A DNA stretch of 50,199 bases from Desulfobulbaceae bacterium (lineage in GTDB: Bacteria; Desulfobacterota; Desulfobulbia; Desulfobulbales; Desulfobulbaceae), in contig JAFLKR010000066.1 of assembly GCA_019163135.1 (NCBI GenBank), positions 1 through 50,199 on the forward strand, given 5' to 3'. This document shows positions 33,367 through 42,910 of the stretch, one piece after another; position 1 is the first letter of the stretch, and the number at the start of each line of letters is the position of its first letter. The notes beneath the pieces are model-generated. The model worked only from the letters and a program-made list of their open reading frames with translations. It was not told the origin of the DNA and ran no database searches. Made by a program: the position numbers and the translations under genes.

Positions 33367-35891
33367 GAGTGCGATCCCTGATGGGTTTTTCGTTTGACCC
33401 CCCTGGTGGCCTCGGCGATCAGGGGGTTGTCGGGCCAGAAATGTTTGGGGTAGCGGCCCTTGAGTTCTTTTTTGATCTCCGGGTAACTGCGCTGCCAAAA
33501 TCCGGCCAGGTCGGCGGTGATCTGGATGGGGCGGCGGGCCGGACTGAGCAGGTGGAGCAGCAGCACCACCTGGCCGTTGCAGATGGTGGGGGTTTGTTCC
33601 AGGCCGAACAGTTCCTGGATGCGGACCGCCAGCAGCGGCGGCTCATCCATGCGGTATTCGATCCGGATTTTGGAACCACTGGGTACCGTGAAACTGGCCG
33701 GAGCATCGCGGTCCAGTTGCTGTTGCTTCTCCCAACTCAACATAGCTTTAAAAATAGTCTGCAGATCGATTCTTTTGAGTTGATCGGCTTTACCGAGGCC
33801 GGTCAGATAGGGTTCCAGCCAGCTGAGGTCTTCCAGCAGTCGGCTGTCGCTCAGGTCCGGCCAGTCCCGTTGCGGCTGCCGGTCCCGCAGATAATGAACC
33901 CGGGCCTGGAACTGCCGTGCTTCCCGATCCCAGGGCAGGCAAATCAAACCCATCTGGCTGATGCCGTCCAGCAGTGCCGCCCTGACCGCATCGGGATCGA
34001 CCTGGGCGAGCAGTCGCTCTTCAATCACGATCGCGCCTAAATTAAGGCGGCAGATTGCCGTCACCCTGGCGGTGGCCGCATCCCAATAGATTTCCTTGCT
34101 TTCCGAAAAAAGATGACCATGATCGCGTTGTAAATCGGTAAGATCCAGAGCCTCGGCCAGGAAGATTCGTCCTTCCGTCCGACCGGCATCCAATTGGGGC
34201 ACCACCAGGAATTCGCTGGCCGCCAGCGGATCGGCGGGGGGGAGAGTGACCCCGCGTCCCGTGGTCAGAATGTATCGGCCCCGATCCTGCCCTCGGCTGC
34301 GGGCCAGGCGGTCGGGATAGGCCCAGGCCAGCAGAGAGCCGATCAACGCGAGGTCGTGCGGAGAGTTCTTGCCATGGAGGAGTTGCTGCCATTGGCGGCT
34401 GGTCCGATCGATGCGGCGGCAGACACTCGGATCGCCGCCTTCCCGGTTGATCGCCGCATCGCCGTGCCGACGCCACAACTCCAGGAGTTGGACCCGAATG
34501 CCCAGGTCGGCCGAGGGATTACGGCCATCGCGCCGGATCAGGTCGCGCTCCGATATGATGGCGGCAAGGTCGCAGGCCAGCGGTGCCAGGCCCCTGTCTC
34601 GTGCCATGAGCAGCATGTGGCCAAGGCGTGGATGGATCGGCAGGGCCGCTACCTGGCGGCCGGCAGCGGTGATCCGTCCGGCGGCATCGAGGGCGTTCAG
34701 GGAGCGGAGGAGTTCCTGGGCGTGTTGATAAGGGCCGGTGCGGGGTGGGTCGAGCCAGCGCAACTCTTCGGGATTGCTGATTCCCCACAGGGCCAGGTCC
34801 AAAACCAAACCGGCAAGATCTATATCGAAGATTTCAGGGGGATGAAAGGGGGACAGACCATGATGGTCCGCCCTGGTCCACAGCCGGAGGCAGTATCCCG
34901 GCCCGAGCCGTCCGGCTCGTCCGGCCCGTTGGCGCGCTGCGGCCTTGGAAACCCGGGTGGTGGTCAGCCGGCTCAGGCCGTTGCCGGGGTCGAAACGGGG
35001 TCGTCGCGACCAACCGCTGTCAACCACGCAGCCGATGCCTTCGATGGTGAGGCTGGTTTCGGCAATTGAGGTGGCCAGGATCACCCGCCGCCGTCCGTCC
35101 GGGTCGGGAAGCAGGGCGCGGTCTTGATCGGCCTGCGAGAGATCGCCAAACAGCGGCGCAATCAGGATGCCGCGGCAGGCGGGTTCGGCGCTGAGCAGTC
35201 GATGCACTTCGCTGATTTCGCCGGTGCCGGGCAAGAAAACCAGGACGTCGCCGCTTTGGGCATCAAGCACCCGGCGAACCCCTAAAGCAGTGGTTTCGCC
35301 GATGCGGCCGGTGGGCGGCTGATCCAGATATTCAATCCGGACCTCATGGCTCCGGCCTTCGCCGGTGATCACCGGCACCTCCCCGAGCAGGGCGGCAAGG
35401 GGCGCGGTATCCAGGGTGGCTGACATCACCAGGAGACGCAGCTCTTCCTTAAGTTGGCATAAATCCAGGCACAGCGCCAGGGCCAGGTCGGCATGGATGG
35501 ACCGTTCGTGGAATTCGTCGAAGATGATCAAACCGGTATCGCTCAAGTCGGCATCGCTCTGCAGTCGTCGGGTCAAAATCCCTTCGGTGAGCACTTCGAT
35601 GCGGGTGTTGGGACCGATCTGCCGGTCTAAACGAATCTGGTAGCCCACGGTCTGGCCTACCCGCTCCCCAAGCAGCGAGGCCATGCGGGCCGCCGCTGCC
35701 CTGGCCGCCAGCCGTCGGGGTTCGAGGATTAAAATCTTTTTGCCTGCCAGCCAGGGTTCCCCCAGCAGCGCCAGGGGCACGATGGTGGTCTTACCCGAAC
35801 CAGGAGGAGCGCTCAACACCGCGGAACTCTGGGCGAGTGCGCCTTGCAGCGCGGGCAGGATTGTGTGGATCGGTAAGAGCGGCAGTTGCAC
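33363..35891 (-). CDS. hrpB: HrpB-type DEAH-box ATP-dependent helicase
   Basis: 842 residues if begun at the GTG at 35891, which aligns with the start of known HrpB; a TTG at 35948 would add 19 residues, and neither has a clear ribosome site. It contains the P-loop APPGSGKTT (about 28-36), motif II DEFH (about 123-126), motif III SAT, and motif VI region QRAGRAGR. The HA2 and HrpB-specific C-terminal domains follow, including GSKIRIEYR near 770. Length and order match HrpB (about 810-850). HrpB is a widely conserved RNA helicase whose precise role in most bacteria is unclear. It is followed by the coupled radical SAM gene. Confidence 0.93.
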   Translation of the reverse strand: MQLPLLPIHTILPALQGALAQSSAVLSAPPGSGKTTIVPLALLGEPWLAGKKILILEPRRLAARAAAARMASLLGERVGQTVGYQIRLDRQIGPNTRIEVLTEGILTRRLQSDADLSDTGLIIFDEFHERSIHADLALALCLDLCQLKEELRLLVMSATLDTAPLAALLGEVPVITGEGRSHEVRIEYLDQPPTGRIGETTALGVRRVLDAQSGDVLVFLPGTGEISEVHRLLSAEPACRGILIAPLFGDLSQADQDRALLPDPDGRRRVILATSIAETSLTIEGIGCVVDSGWSRRPRFDPGNGLSRLTTTRVSKAAARQRAGRAGRLGPGYCLRLWTRADHHGLSPFHPPEIFDIDLAGLVLDLALWGISNPEELRWLDPPRTGPYQHAQELLRSLNALDAAGRITAAGRQVAALPIHPRLGHMLLMARDRGLAPLACDLAAIISERDLIRRDGRNPSADLGIRVQLLELWRRHGDAAINREGGDPSVCRRIDRTSRQWQQLLHGKNSPHDLALIGSLLAWAYPDRLARSRGQDRGRYILTTGRGVTLPPADPLAASEFLVVPQLDAGRTEGRIFLAEALDLTDLQRDHGHLFSESKEIYWDAATARVTAICRLNLGAIVIEERLLAQVDPDAVRAALLDGISQMGLICLPWDREARQFQARVHYLRDRQPQRDWPDLSDSRLLEDLSWLEPYLTGLGKADQLKRIDLQTIFKAMLSWEKQQQLDRDAPASFTVPSGSKIRIEYRMDEPPLLAVRIQELFGLEQTPTICNGQVVLLLHLLSPARRPIQITADLAGFWQRSYPEIKKELKGRYPKHFWPDNPLIAEATRGVKRKTHQGSHS

Positions 35892-36122
35892 AGTGGTGAT
35901 AATAGGTGGGGGCAGAGGGTGATAAGCAGCAGCCAACAGCAATGGCAATACCCAGCGTGGACTCTAGCGAAGCCTTACTGATAGCAGATTTTCCGCTGAA
36001 CGGCTTGTGCAAATTGGCGGAACGCTTGTTCGCGGCCATCACGTCAGGTTGGTTAGCCGAGATGCGGCCGGCAGCTATGGGCGAGGATACAAGGATGCGG
36101 GAAGGCGTTATGCTCCACCTCT

Positions 36123-36860
36123 TCAGCCAAGGGCCGCTTGCAGAGATTGCTGCATCCGGTCGACATGGCTGCCGGCCCAGTAGATTTTATTGCAGCGGGG
36201 GCAGCGGCTGAAGGTCTCGAAATACTGGATGGTCAGCGGTTCCAGTCGGTGCAGTATAGCCTGTTTGGATACTGGCAGCAGCAGGGCATTGCATTCCAGG
36301 CAGCGGCTCAACGTCTTGGGCAACATCACTCTGCCCAACAGCATCAGCATCTCCCGCAACTGGGATACCGGTTCCGTCGCCCGGATGTAGCGGCCAAATT
36401 CGACCTGGTTTCTTTTGAGCAGATCCAGATTGCGGGTCAGCAGTATGCTCCGGTCCGCAGCTATTTCCCGCAAAATCCGCTGGTCATCCCAGGAGGAATC
36501 GTAGCGGGTATCAAACCCGGCCATCCGCAGGTAGCGTGCGAGCCGGCCGACGTTGACATCGACGATAAACCGCAGGCTCTGCAGCGGGTCGGGACGCAGC
36601 AGGGTCGGGGTCGTGAGATCCCAGGGAGACGGAATCGGGTAGATATCGAATTGCTGGCCGGCTTCGACTCGGTGGGAAAAATTTATTGTCCGGCCGTTGC
36701 AGGCAATCCGGTCGATCTCGGTGTGCGGCAGGCCGAAGGATTCGAGCATATCCTTGATCGAGGCGATGCGGGTGACCGGTGCCACGATGGGCTGTCTCTC
36801 CCGCCATCGATGACGGAGCAACTGGGATAAATCACCATGAAGATGATAAACGGCGTTCAT
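36123..36860 (-). CDS. Mut7-C RNase-domain protein with N-terminal ubiquitin-like domain
   Basis: 245 residues from the ATG at 36860 (MNAVYHLHGDL); the longer frame lacks support. An N-terminal beta-grasp domain (about 1-80) carries the segment IKDMLESFGLPHTEID, typical of Mut7-C ubiquitin/RNase proteins. The PIN-like Mut7-C domain follows (about 95-165; RFIVDVNVGRLARYLRMAGFDTRYD, with acidic D98 and later LTRNLDLL), then a zinc ribbon (CLEC about 186-189, CPRC about 220-223). Such proteins are predicted RNases or toxin-like nucleases. It lies alone between hrpB and the WYL regulator, so context adds little. The ribosome site is weak (GAGACC). Confidence 0.85.
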   Translation of the reverse strand: MNAVYHLHGDLSQLLRHRWRERQPIVAPVTRIASIKDMLESFGLPHTEIDRIACNGRTINFSHRVEAGQQFDIYPIPSPWDLTTPTLLRPDPLQSLRFIVDVNVGRLARYLRMAGFDTRYDSSWDDQRILREIAADRSILLTRNLDLLKRNQVEFGRYIRATEPVSQLREMLMLLGRVMLPKTLSRCLECNALLLPVSKQAILHRLEPLTIQYFETFSRCPRCNKIYWAGSHVDRMQQSLQAALG

Positions 36861-36964
36861 GTCGGTCTCAACGTAATAAGGTTGAAGGCGGCAGGTCTGT
36901 ACCCTGTGGCCTGGCACCGCCATCTGGGCGCAGGAGCGGGGAAGGGCGAACAATTTGTTATACC

Positions 36965-37942
36965 TTAATGCCGAGCATACATCCCGGCTAGACCTTGGGC
37001 AGTTTTTTGCAGGTCATCGATCAACGCGGGCGGTTCGAGCACCTGTGCCGCTTCGCCCCACGACAAAATCCAGCGTTTCAATTCCAGGAGATGGTTAACC
37101 GTCATCGATAAGACCAGCGAGCCGTCGGGATCATCCGCGATGATCTGGGAAGGGTGCCAGATTCGTTCACGGATGTAGGCGGCCGCCGAGCGGTCAAATC
37201 GGATCTGCACCTCGATATCATCTTTTCCCCAATGCATGCCGAATTGACTGCCGGAGAGTCGCCTGAAGTCGAAATCTTCGGGCCGGTCAAATCGCTCCTT
37301 CAGTTTTTTGGCCGTTCTCATCCGTGCCAGGCTGAAGGTGCGGATGGTCTGCCGCAGGTGGCAATAGCCAACCACATACCAATCTCCCTCGAACCGCACC
37401 CCATGGTAGGCATCGACTGCCCGCGTAACCGCGGCCTGGCCGGGGTTCATGTATTCGATCTCCAGCCGGGTCGAGGTCCGCAAACAATCCAGCACGGTTT
37501 CAAACACTTCCGGCAGGATGACCGTGGCAAAAGGCGGGAACACGGTGAACAGCCCCTGGTCGTTGCCCGGTCGGGTCGCTACCTTGGCCGGCAGGGCATC
37601 CTCGATTTTGCGGAACACGGAGCGCAGGCTCTCGAAGATCGGCGTGCCTTCGTACTGTGACAGAAGTTTGTCGGCCAGGTAAATGGCAAACAGGTCGCTT
37701 TCCCGGATGTTGATCGCCGGCAGCTGGTACTGCTCTTCGGTGTAGAAGTAGCCGCGATGCTTGGCCGAATATTCTATCGGCGCATCAAGTTCGTAACGCA
37801 TATAGTCGAGATCGCGTTGAATTGTTCTGATGCTCGCCTCCCACTCTTCGGCCAGGGAGTCGCGGGTTGGGTACCGCATTTCCCGGATTTTTCGATCGAT
37901 AAACAACAGGCGTGCATGTTGGGGTTTGTATTTATTGGCCAT
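36965..37942 (-). CDS. WYL-domain transcriptional regulator (DeoR-type HTH)
   Basis: 325 residues from the ATG at 37942, preceded by GGGGAAACCA; a TTG four codons earlier is possible. The N-terminal winged HTH (about 8-65) has the pattern LLFIDRKIREMRYPT.DSLAEEWE.SIRTIQRDLDYMR. The WYL domain follows (about 135-220), with RFEGDWYVVGYCHLRQTIRTFSLARM, and a C-terminal WCX extension (about 240-310). WYL regulators often sense nucleic-acid or nucleotide ligands and are common near defence genes, but none is recognisable here. It diverges from the small membrane protein gene at 38059. Confidence 0.9.
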   Translation of the reverse strand: MANKYKPQHARLLFIDRKIREMRYPTRDSLAEEWEASIRTIQRDLDYMRYELDAPIEYSAKHRGYFYTEEQYQLPAINIRESDLFAIYLADKLLSQYEGTPIFESLRSVFRKIEDALPAKVATRPGNDQGLFTVFPPFATVILPEVFETVLDCLRTSTRLEIEYMNPGQAAVTRAVDAYHGVRFEGDWYVVGYCHLRQTIRTFSLARMRTAKKLKERFDRPEDFDFRRLSGSQFGMHWGKDDIEVQIRFDRSAAAYIRERIWHPSQIIADDPDGSLVLSMTVNHLLELKRWILSWGEAAQVLEPPALIDDLQKTAQGLAGMYARH

Positions 37943-38058
37943 TGGTTTCCCCAAATAATATTTTTTAATTTTTTGGTGGGACGCTATTTGTCACACCGTC
38001 TAGGGTAACGTGCATGCAGGAGAAACACCAAACCCTTTTTCATCAGGAGGAAAAGAAC

Positions 38059-38283
38059 ATGGGATATATCATTGCCTATCTGCTGTTTGCGGTGGCTGTC
38101 GATCTGGTGCTGGAAATTGTCGATCCGCAAAGACCCCGACACTCCAACATTGCCATCCACCGCAGATTATGGAACGACACCCTCTTTGATTGCCGCTCCA
38201 GTGGTTTTTCGACCTATGCCGCCATGCCCCGGCGAATCGTTCGCGAACCTGGTCCTGCATCGAGAAGTTTCATTCGAAAATGA
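38059..38283 (+). CDS. Small membrane-anchored protein (74 aa)
   Basis: The ATG at 38059 follows a strong ribosome site (AGGAGGAAAAGAAC), better than the upstream ATG at 38014. An N-terminal hydrophobic helix (about 2-20, GYIIAYLLFAVAVDLVLEI) precedes a basic, Arg-rich tail of about 50 residues. The tail suggests a cytoplasmic domain that could contact lipid or nucleic acid. It diverges from the WYL regulator and may be its target. No family recognised. Confidence 0.6.
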   Translation: MGYIIAYLLFAVAVDLVLEIVDPQRPRHSNIAIHRRLWNDTLFDCRSSGFSTYAAMPRRIVREPGPASRSFIRK

Positions 38284-38595
38284 GTGTGGAAGGATTGTCG
38301 AGCCGCAATGTTGTCGGGTCAACGATTACGCCAGTGGGAGGGCCTTCGGTTTCCCGCCTATCGTGCCGGCGAGAGAATTTTGGCACCGCTCTGAGGCCTG
38401 CTGAACAGGGCAATGAGGGGTAAGTGGGGCAGGTGGGGTAAGTGGGCTTTTAGCGGTTAAAGTTGATAGTCTCGCAAAAAGTCGATTTTTGTTATTTCGA
38501 GGAGTGCAGCAACGAGAAATCTCTGGAATAATAGAGAGATTTCTCGCTGCGCGCGAAATGACAAAACGGGTATTTTTCCATTTTTTGCGGATTTG
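38284..38595. other. Intergenic stretch, 312 bases
   Basis: Between the small membrane protein gene and the convergent rhodanese gene. It holds a GTGGGG-rich patch (about 38420-38447) and the palindromic repeat element listed separately. Confidence 0.45.
38491..38562. repeat. Palindromic dispersed-repeat-like element (REP/MITE type)
   Basis: Outer ends GTTATTTCG...CGAAATGAC and a perfect inner 12-base inverted repeat CGAGAAATCTCT / AGAGATTTCTCG form a near-complete palindrome of about 72 bases. GTCATTTCGAG...GAGAAATCTC is the wording of very common dispersed intergenic repeats in many bacteria. It lies at the end of the rhodanese gene (minus strand) and may also fold at the 3' end of that mRNA. 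Only one copy is in the window. Confidence 0.75.
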
Positions 38596-39174
38596 TCAAA
38601 GTTGCTTGACTCCAGCCTCACTGAGGTAAACCTTGGCCTTGCGTTTGAGTTTTGGGTCGTTTTTCACATCGGTCAGCAGGAGCGGATAACCGGCTCTGAA
38701 CCAGACGATTTTATCAGGACTGTAGCCCCACTCGCTTATGGCGATAAAAGTAGCGTTATAGCTGCGATGACATTCCGGACCCTGGCAGAAAAACGCGACG
38801 ATGACCGAATCTTTTGAAAAGTTGGCCGCCGCAATGGCCTTCTCCAGAGATTCCTTGGTCAGGGTATTCTCCTCCTTGCCTTTTTTGTCATAGGTCAGGA
38901 GCACCGCCCCATTGACCGTCCCTTGCTTGAAAAAACTTTCCGGCCGGGTATCCACCCAGAGAATATTTCCCCCAGCATTAAGATTGGTTACGGCCTCGCT
39001 CACATCCCAGATAGGAGCGCCCCAGGCCAATTTTTTAAAGGAGGTGGCCAACTCGTCCGGAGGAATTTTACCTTTGTCCACCTCTTGGGCAAAGGGCGTC
39101 TGGCTCAAAGTGAAAGCCAGCAACTGAAACAGGCATGAGAAAAAAAGAATTTTGGTGAACTTGGATGTTGTCAT
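38596..39174 (-). CDS. Exported rhodanese-like protein
   Basis: 192 residues from the ATG at 39174 (MTTSKFTK), preceded by GGAGGACAAA. A Sec signal peptide (about 1-29, ending PFAQ) is followed by a rhodanese domain with WVDTRPESFFKQGTVNGAVLLTY (CH2A-like) and the active-site loop FFCQGPECHRS. The presumed persulfide Cys is the first in that loop, and the second Cys four residues on may form a disulfide with it. Periplasmic rhodaneses handle sulfane sulfur, fitting a sulfur-metabolising host. The MCP gene lies 133 bases upstream on the same strand. Confidence 0.88.
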   Translation of the reverse strand: MTTSKFTKILFFSCLFQLLAFTLSQTPFAQEVDKGKIPPDELATSFKKLAWGAPIWDVSEAVTNLNAGGNILWVDTRPESFFKQGTVNGAVLLTYDKKGKEENTLTKESLEKAIAAANFSKDSVIVAFFCQGPECHRSYNATFIAISEWGYSPDKIVWFRAGYPLLLTDVKNDPKLKRKAKVYLSEAGVKQL

Positions 39175-39307
39175 TTTGTCCTCCGTGGTTTTGGGCCCGC
39201 AGGGGCCTTGAGATGATACTGCCGCCTTTTTAAAAACAGAGATTACAGTTCTGTAACAATTCGGCTCTCGGTGCGCGTGGAGCATACTGGATACCGATTT
39301 CAGTTCC

Positions 39308-41317
39308 TTAGTTTTTGGGTCGCAAGGTAAACCGGTCTACGCTCATTTTGAGTGCCTCCGACAACTTGGATAGCTGGTCAGCCGATTTGTTAAGCGACGA
39401 GGTGGTCTCGTTAGTGACCGAAGCCGCATGATTGAGATCATTGAGGCTGCTGGAAAAGCCTCCCGTAATAGTATGGGCTTTAGAGATATTCTGCGAGATG
39501 TCAACCGCCACCGCGGCCTGCTGTTCCACTGCCGAGGCAATGCCAAAGGCAGCATCCTTGGCATGGGCGATGGCCTCGGCTATGGTGCTGGTGCTGGTTA
39601 CGGCCTCGATGGTGAATTTTTCAATGTCTTCAATGTTGACTCGAATATTTTTGGCGGTTTCCATACTCTTGATCGCCAGATCCTTCACCTCGGTGGCCAC
39701 CACAGCAAACCCTTTTCCCGCCTCGCCGGCCCGTGCAGCCTCGATGGTTGCGTTCAACGCCAGGAGGTTGGTCTGATCGGCAAAATCGGTGATGGCTTGA
39801 TTGGCTTCGTTGATGCAACTGACCACCTTGCTGAGTTGTCGCATCGTACTCGAGGTCTCAAGAGAATGTTCCATGGCCTTTTGGGTGGTTTCGCTACCGT
39901 CATTACTGGCTTTGCTGATTTCTCTGATCGAAGAGGACAGATCTTCGGTTGCGTGGGCCACAATTTCTAGATTCCCTGAGATCGAGGTAAAGGCTTCGGT
40001 TAGTTTCCCCGCCTGGGATTCAATAATGTCCGAAGAGTTCTGTAGTTTCCCCGACAGATTCGCCACTTTTCTCGACTCACCCAAAAGGTCGTTGGCATTT
40101 ACGCTGATCTGTTCGATCATCTCGCCAAGGTTGTTGGTGATAGCGGCCAGTGAATCTCCCAAAATATCCTTGTCTGACTCGGGGACAATATCGATGGTGA
40201 GGTCGCCGTTTGCAATTTTCTCCGCTTGGGCAGCCCTTTCGCGTATATGCTCGGCCATGGTGTTAAGGGCCTCGGTCATTTTTAATATCTCTCCCGAGGA
40301 CTTTATGTTCAGTGTGGTGGATGCATCACCCGAGGCTAGGGAGGAAGCAAAAGTGATGATCCGGGCTATCGGCGCGGAAATGCCTCGGCTGATCATGAAA
40401 AAAGCCAGCACTTGGGAAAAGAGCAGGATGAATGTCGTGACCATCAGCGCATAGAGCCATCGTTTTCGTTCGTTCTGGACGAGGCTGGAAGCATCGGAAG
40501 AAATAAGGAGATGGCCTACGGTCTTGTCGTCCAGGCCGGTGAGGGGAATGACATTGGTAAAAAAATGCGATTTTTCCGTATCGGTTTGGAAAAACGAGTT
40601 GCGGGTAAGATCGCTGGGGAGGTGTGCCACAAGCTGGTCGGCAAAGGCCCTGTCTTCGGTTATCGGTATCTTTTTGTGTATCGGATCGTAGAGGAACACC
40701 TTGCCGCCAGTCAGTTGGGCAATCATATCGGTCCACAGACAGGATTTCACCGCAAGCTCGACAAAGGCCACCGGATTGTCTTTTTTATCCGTCACGATCG
40801 AGAGAATGCAAAATTCGACCGGGCAGGACTCCATATTCGTGTCGGTTCCACGGAAATAATAATGAAAGGCAAAATCCGTAGCAGCCTGATCGAATTTTGC
40901 CTTGAATTCTGGGGGAAGGGTAAGGGGTCTGGCTGGAGGACCTTTGACCTGCTGGAGAATGAGGCTTCTGTCTTTGTCAAACACAGAAAAGCGGACAATG
41001 CTCTCCTCTGCCAGTGAGAGAAACAGACCATCCAGTACCATGCGTGCGCTTTTATTTTTGGGGTCCAGCGCCAGACTGGCGAGTTCATCGATCATCAATA
41101 CGGTAGTCAATGATTTCTCAAGGCGCTGTTTCTGATGGGTGATGACACTGTCGAGGGCGATGGTATTGGCGGTGCCCATGGCTTTATCGCGTTCGGCTTT
41201 CAAAGCATTGGTGCCCTGAAGGTAGAGAGGGATGATCACCGGGCAAAGAACGACAATCGGAAGGATGACCATGCACATTATTTTGAGTTTCAAGGAAACC
41301 CTGCTCAAGACATTCAT
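39308..41317 (-). CDS. Methyl-accepting chemotaxis protein
   Basis: 669 residues. First membrane helix (about 14-34), a periplasmic sensor region of about 250 residues (35-285; probably Cache-like, with [12 protein letters not shown] and [10 protein letters not shown]), second helix (about 288-310), HAMP (about 312-370), and the MCP signalling domain with hairpin tip ([35 protein letters not shown], about 513-547). No C-terminal CheR-binding pentapeptide is present. Two Cys in the sensor (CPVEFC, about 163-168) are unusual for a Cache domain. It relays an unknown periplasmic signal to CheA. The ribosome site AAGAGGTGATG precedes the ATG. Confidence 0.93.
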   Translation of the reverse strand: MNVLSRVSLKLKIMCMVILPIVVLCPVIIPLYLQGTNALKAERDKAMGTANTIALDSVITHQKQRLEKSLTTVLMIDELASLALDPKNKSARMVLDGLFLSLAEESIVRFSVFDKDRSLILQQVKGPPARPLTLPPEFKAKFDQAATDFAFHYYFRGTDTNMESCPVEFCILSIVTDKKDNPVAFVELAVKSCLWTDMIAQLTGGKVFLYDPIHKKIPITEDRAFADQLVAHLPSDLTRNSFFQTDTEKSHFFTNVIPLTGLDDKTVGHLLISSDASSLVQNERKRWLYALMVTTFILLFSQVLAFFMISRGISAPIARIITFASSLASGDASTTLNIKSSGEILKMTEALNTMAEHIRERAAQAEKIANGDLTIDIVPESDKDILGDSLAAITNNLGEMIEQISVNANDLLGESRKVANLSGKLQNSSDIIESQAGKLTEAFTSISGNLEIVAHATEDLSSSIREISKASNDGSETTQKAMEHSLETSSTMRQLSKVVSCINEANQAITDFADQTNLLALNATIEAARAGEAGKGFAVVATEVKDLAIKSMETAKNIRVNIEDIEKFTIEAVTSTSTIAEAIAHAKDAAFGIASAVEQQAAVAVDISQNISKAHTITGGFSSSLNDLNHAASVTNETTSSLNKSADQLSKLSEALKMSVDRFTLRPKN

Positions 41318-42910
41318 GACAACATCACCTCTTGAATTGGTTATAAAACCGTTATTGAAAATCTTATCATCATAGATGTTGACGCAAAAGAGAATTTTTC
41401 AAATACCTGACATTAATTATTGTCATCATCGCTGAAAGGTTCTGACCTAATCAAGCTCCCGGACTCATAGCGCTTATGTTGTTCCCATGGCTATTCGTAC
41501 CTGGAGAAACTGGCGATAATCTTATCTCCGCCTTTTTTTTGGGCTGAGTACATGGACCACTTTACCTGCGGTTGTCGAGTCGGTCGCTCTCGAGATCAGT
41601 CACACGCAGTCGAATAGAGTCGCAAAAAATTCTGGCGCGCCGCGATAACCAAGGCCTGAAAAGCCAATAAAAATTCATCTGGAATATCGCAAATTAGCTC
41701 CGGGGGGCACCGTCCAGTATCAGCGATTTATGCACCCGCTGATTGTGCTGCGACGTCATGATTTGGTTTGAGCCGAGAATAAACAGGGTATTGTAAAAGA
41801 ATAAAACAGCTGGGAGCCAGAGGTGTCGTTGATCAGGCATTGGGAAAGACTCTGGCGTGAATAGGCACCAAAGATCTTAAACAATGAAATGCTGGGGCTG
41901 TTGACCAAACCGAAAGCCCTTGGTCAGCGCTTGGCACATGCGCATCGTGCGCTTGTGCATGAAAGGTCACGCAATATCCAACTGAGGCAGAATGCATCTT
42001 GTCTGCTCGAACGCGAGGGCAGGGCAAATACCAATTTCCTGCCCCTGGCACCGATTTGATCCGCCGTCCCCGCTAAAATCCAGATGTTTTTGATTGTTTG
42101 TCGATTGGGTGCAGGTTTTGTGATTGTCGGTCAAAAGGTGAACATTGCGGTGGACGGCGATGTTTTTTCATCGATCTGCTGTTTTACTATCGCAACCTGC
42201 GTTGCAATATGTTGATTGAACGCAAAAAATGTGTCGTATCTAAAAACGTATCTATTTTACTGTTATTTTTGGGCAATGGAGACCGGCGGGAGGCAAATTG
42301 CCTGTTTGATGTGCTGTTCGAAAGACCGAATAGGGCTTTGAGTGCCAGAATTTTGCAAAAGGCATGGTTGCTACGTTGTCAAATGAGACGGGACGATAAG
42401 GTTGTTCAATAGGATCGATAGACTGGGGAAGCTTGGCCGCATACCGTAAATTGGTAAAGACGCATGGGGAAACGTTGTGTTACATCGACAAAGGCGGCGT
42501 TCTGGATATTTTCGGTGCACAATGGAGGCCTGGTGATAGCCAGAAATAATTCGTTTTCAAGGTGGTTTGGGCTTGGCTCCGGTCGCTTGTCGAGTGCTGG
42601 CACCCGGAAAAGGATTGAGAGGCCGGCGTCATACCCGGCAGCTACAGCATCATCCAATTGCCGGCGTATACATTTCCATTCCTGCGCGGTTTCAGGTAAA
42701 ATAGCCTCGCGCTCGTCAACGATGGGCTCCCTCCCTTATCCAGAGGGCTGATGACCACTGGGAAGGCCCCCTGTCTTTCAATAAATCTGGCAGCTTTTGA
42801 ATATCATGCAGGGTTTTTCGGAAAGGGCGGTTTGGGTGCAATCCTGCGGTTAAGTCTGATTGAACTGGTTCAGGTCGTTCTGAACCTTACTCTCTATTTT
42901 TTTTTATTCC
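41318..42910. other. Gene-poor stretch, about 1.6 kb
   Basis: Between the divergent MCP and MFS genes. No intact gene is supported. A minus-strand open stretch at 42406-42735 looks protein-like and is listed as a possible remnant. The rest has short frames only and mixed base composition; no repeat, tRNA or insertion sequence was recognised. Confidence 0.5.
42406..42735 (-). pseudogene. Possible gene remnant, open for 109 codons without a start
   Basis: The minus-strand frame is open from just after a TAA at 42736-42738 to the stop at 42406. Its translation has the composition of a real protein (E-x-I-V-D-E-R-E-A, W-K-C-I-R-R-Q-L-D-D, then L-F-L-A-I-T-R-P-P-L-C). It has no ATG or GTG near the beginning; the only usable start is a TTG at 42657 without a ribosome site. 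It could be the end of a decayed gene. I do not recognise the family. Confidence 0.3.

Noticed and set aside
34194-35069. A 291-codon plus-strand frame inside hrpB
   Set aside because: It is a shadow of the helicase core; the minus strand carries all conserved motifs.
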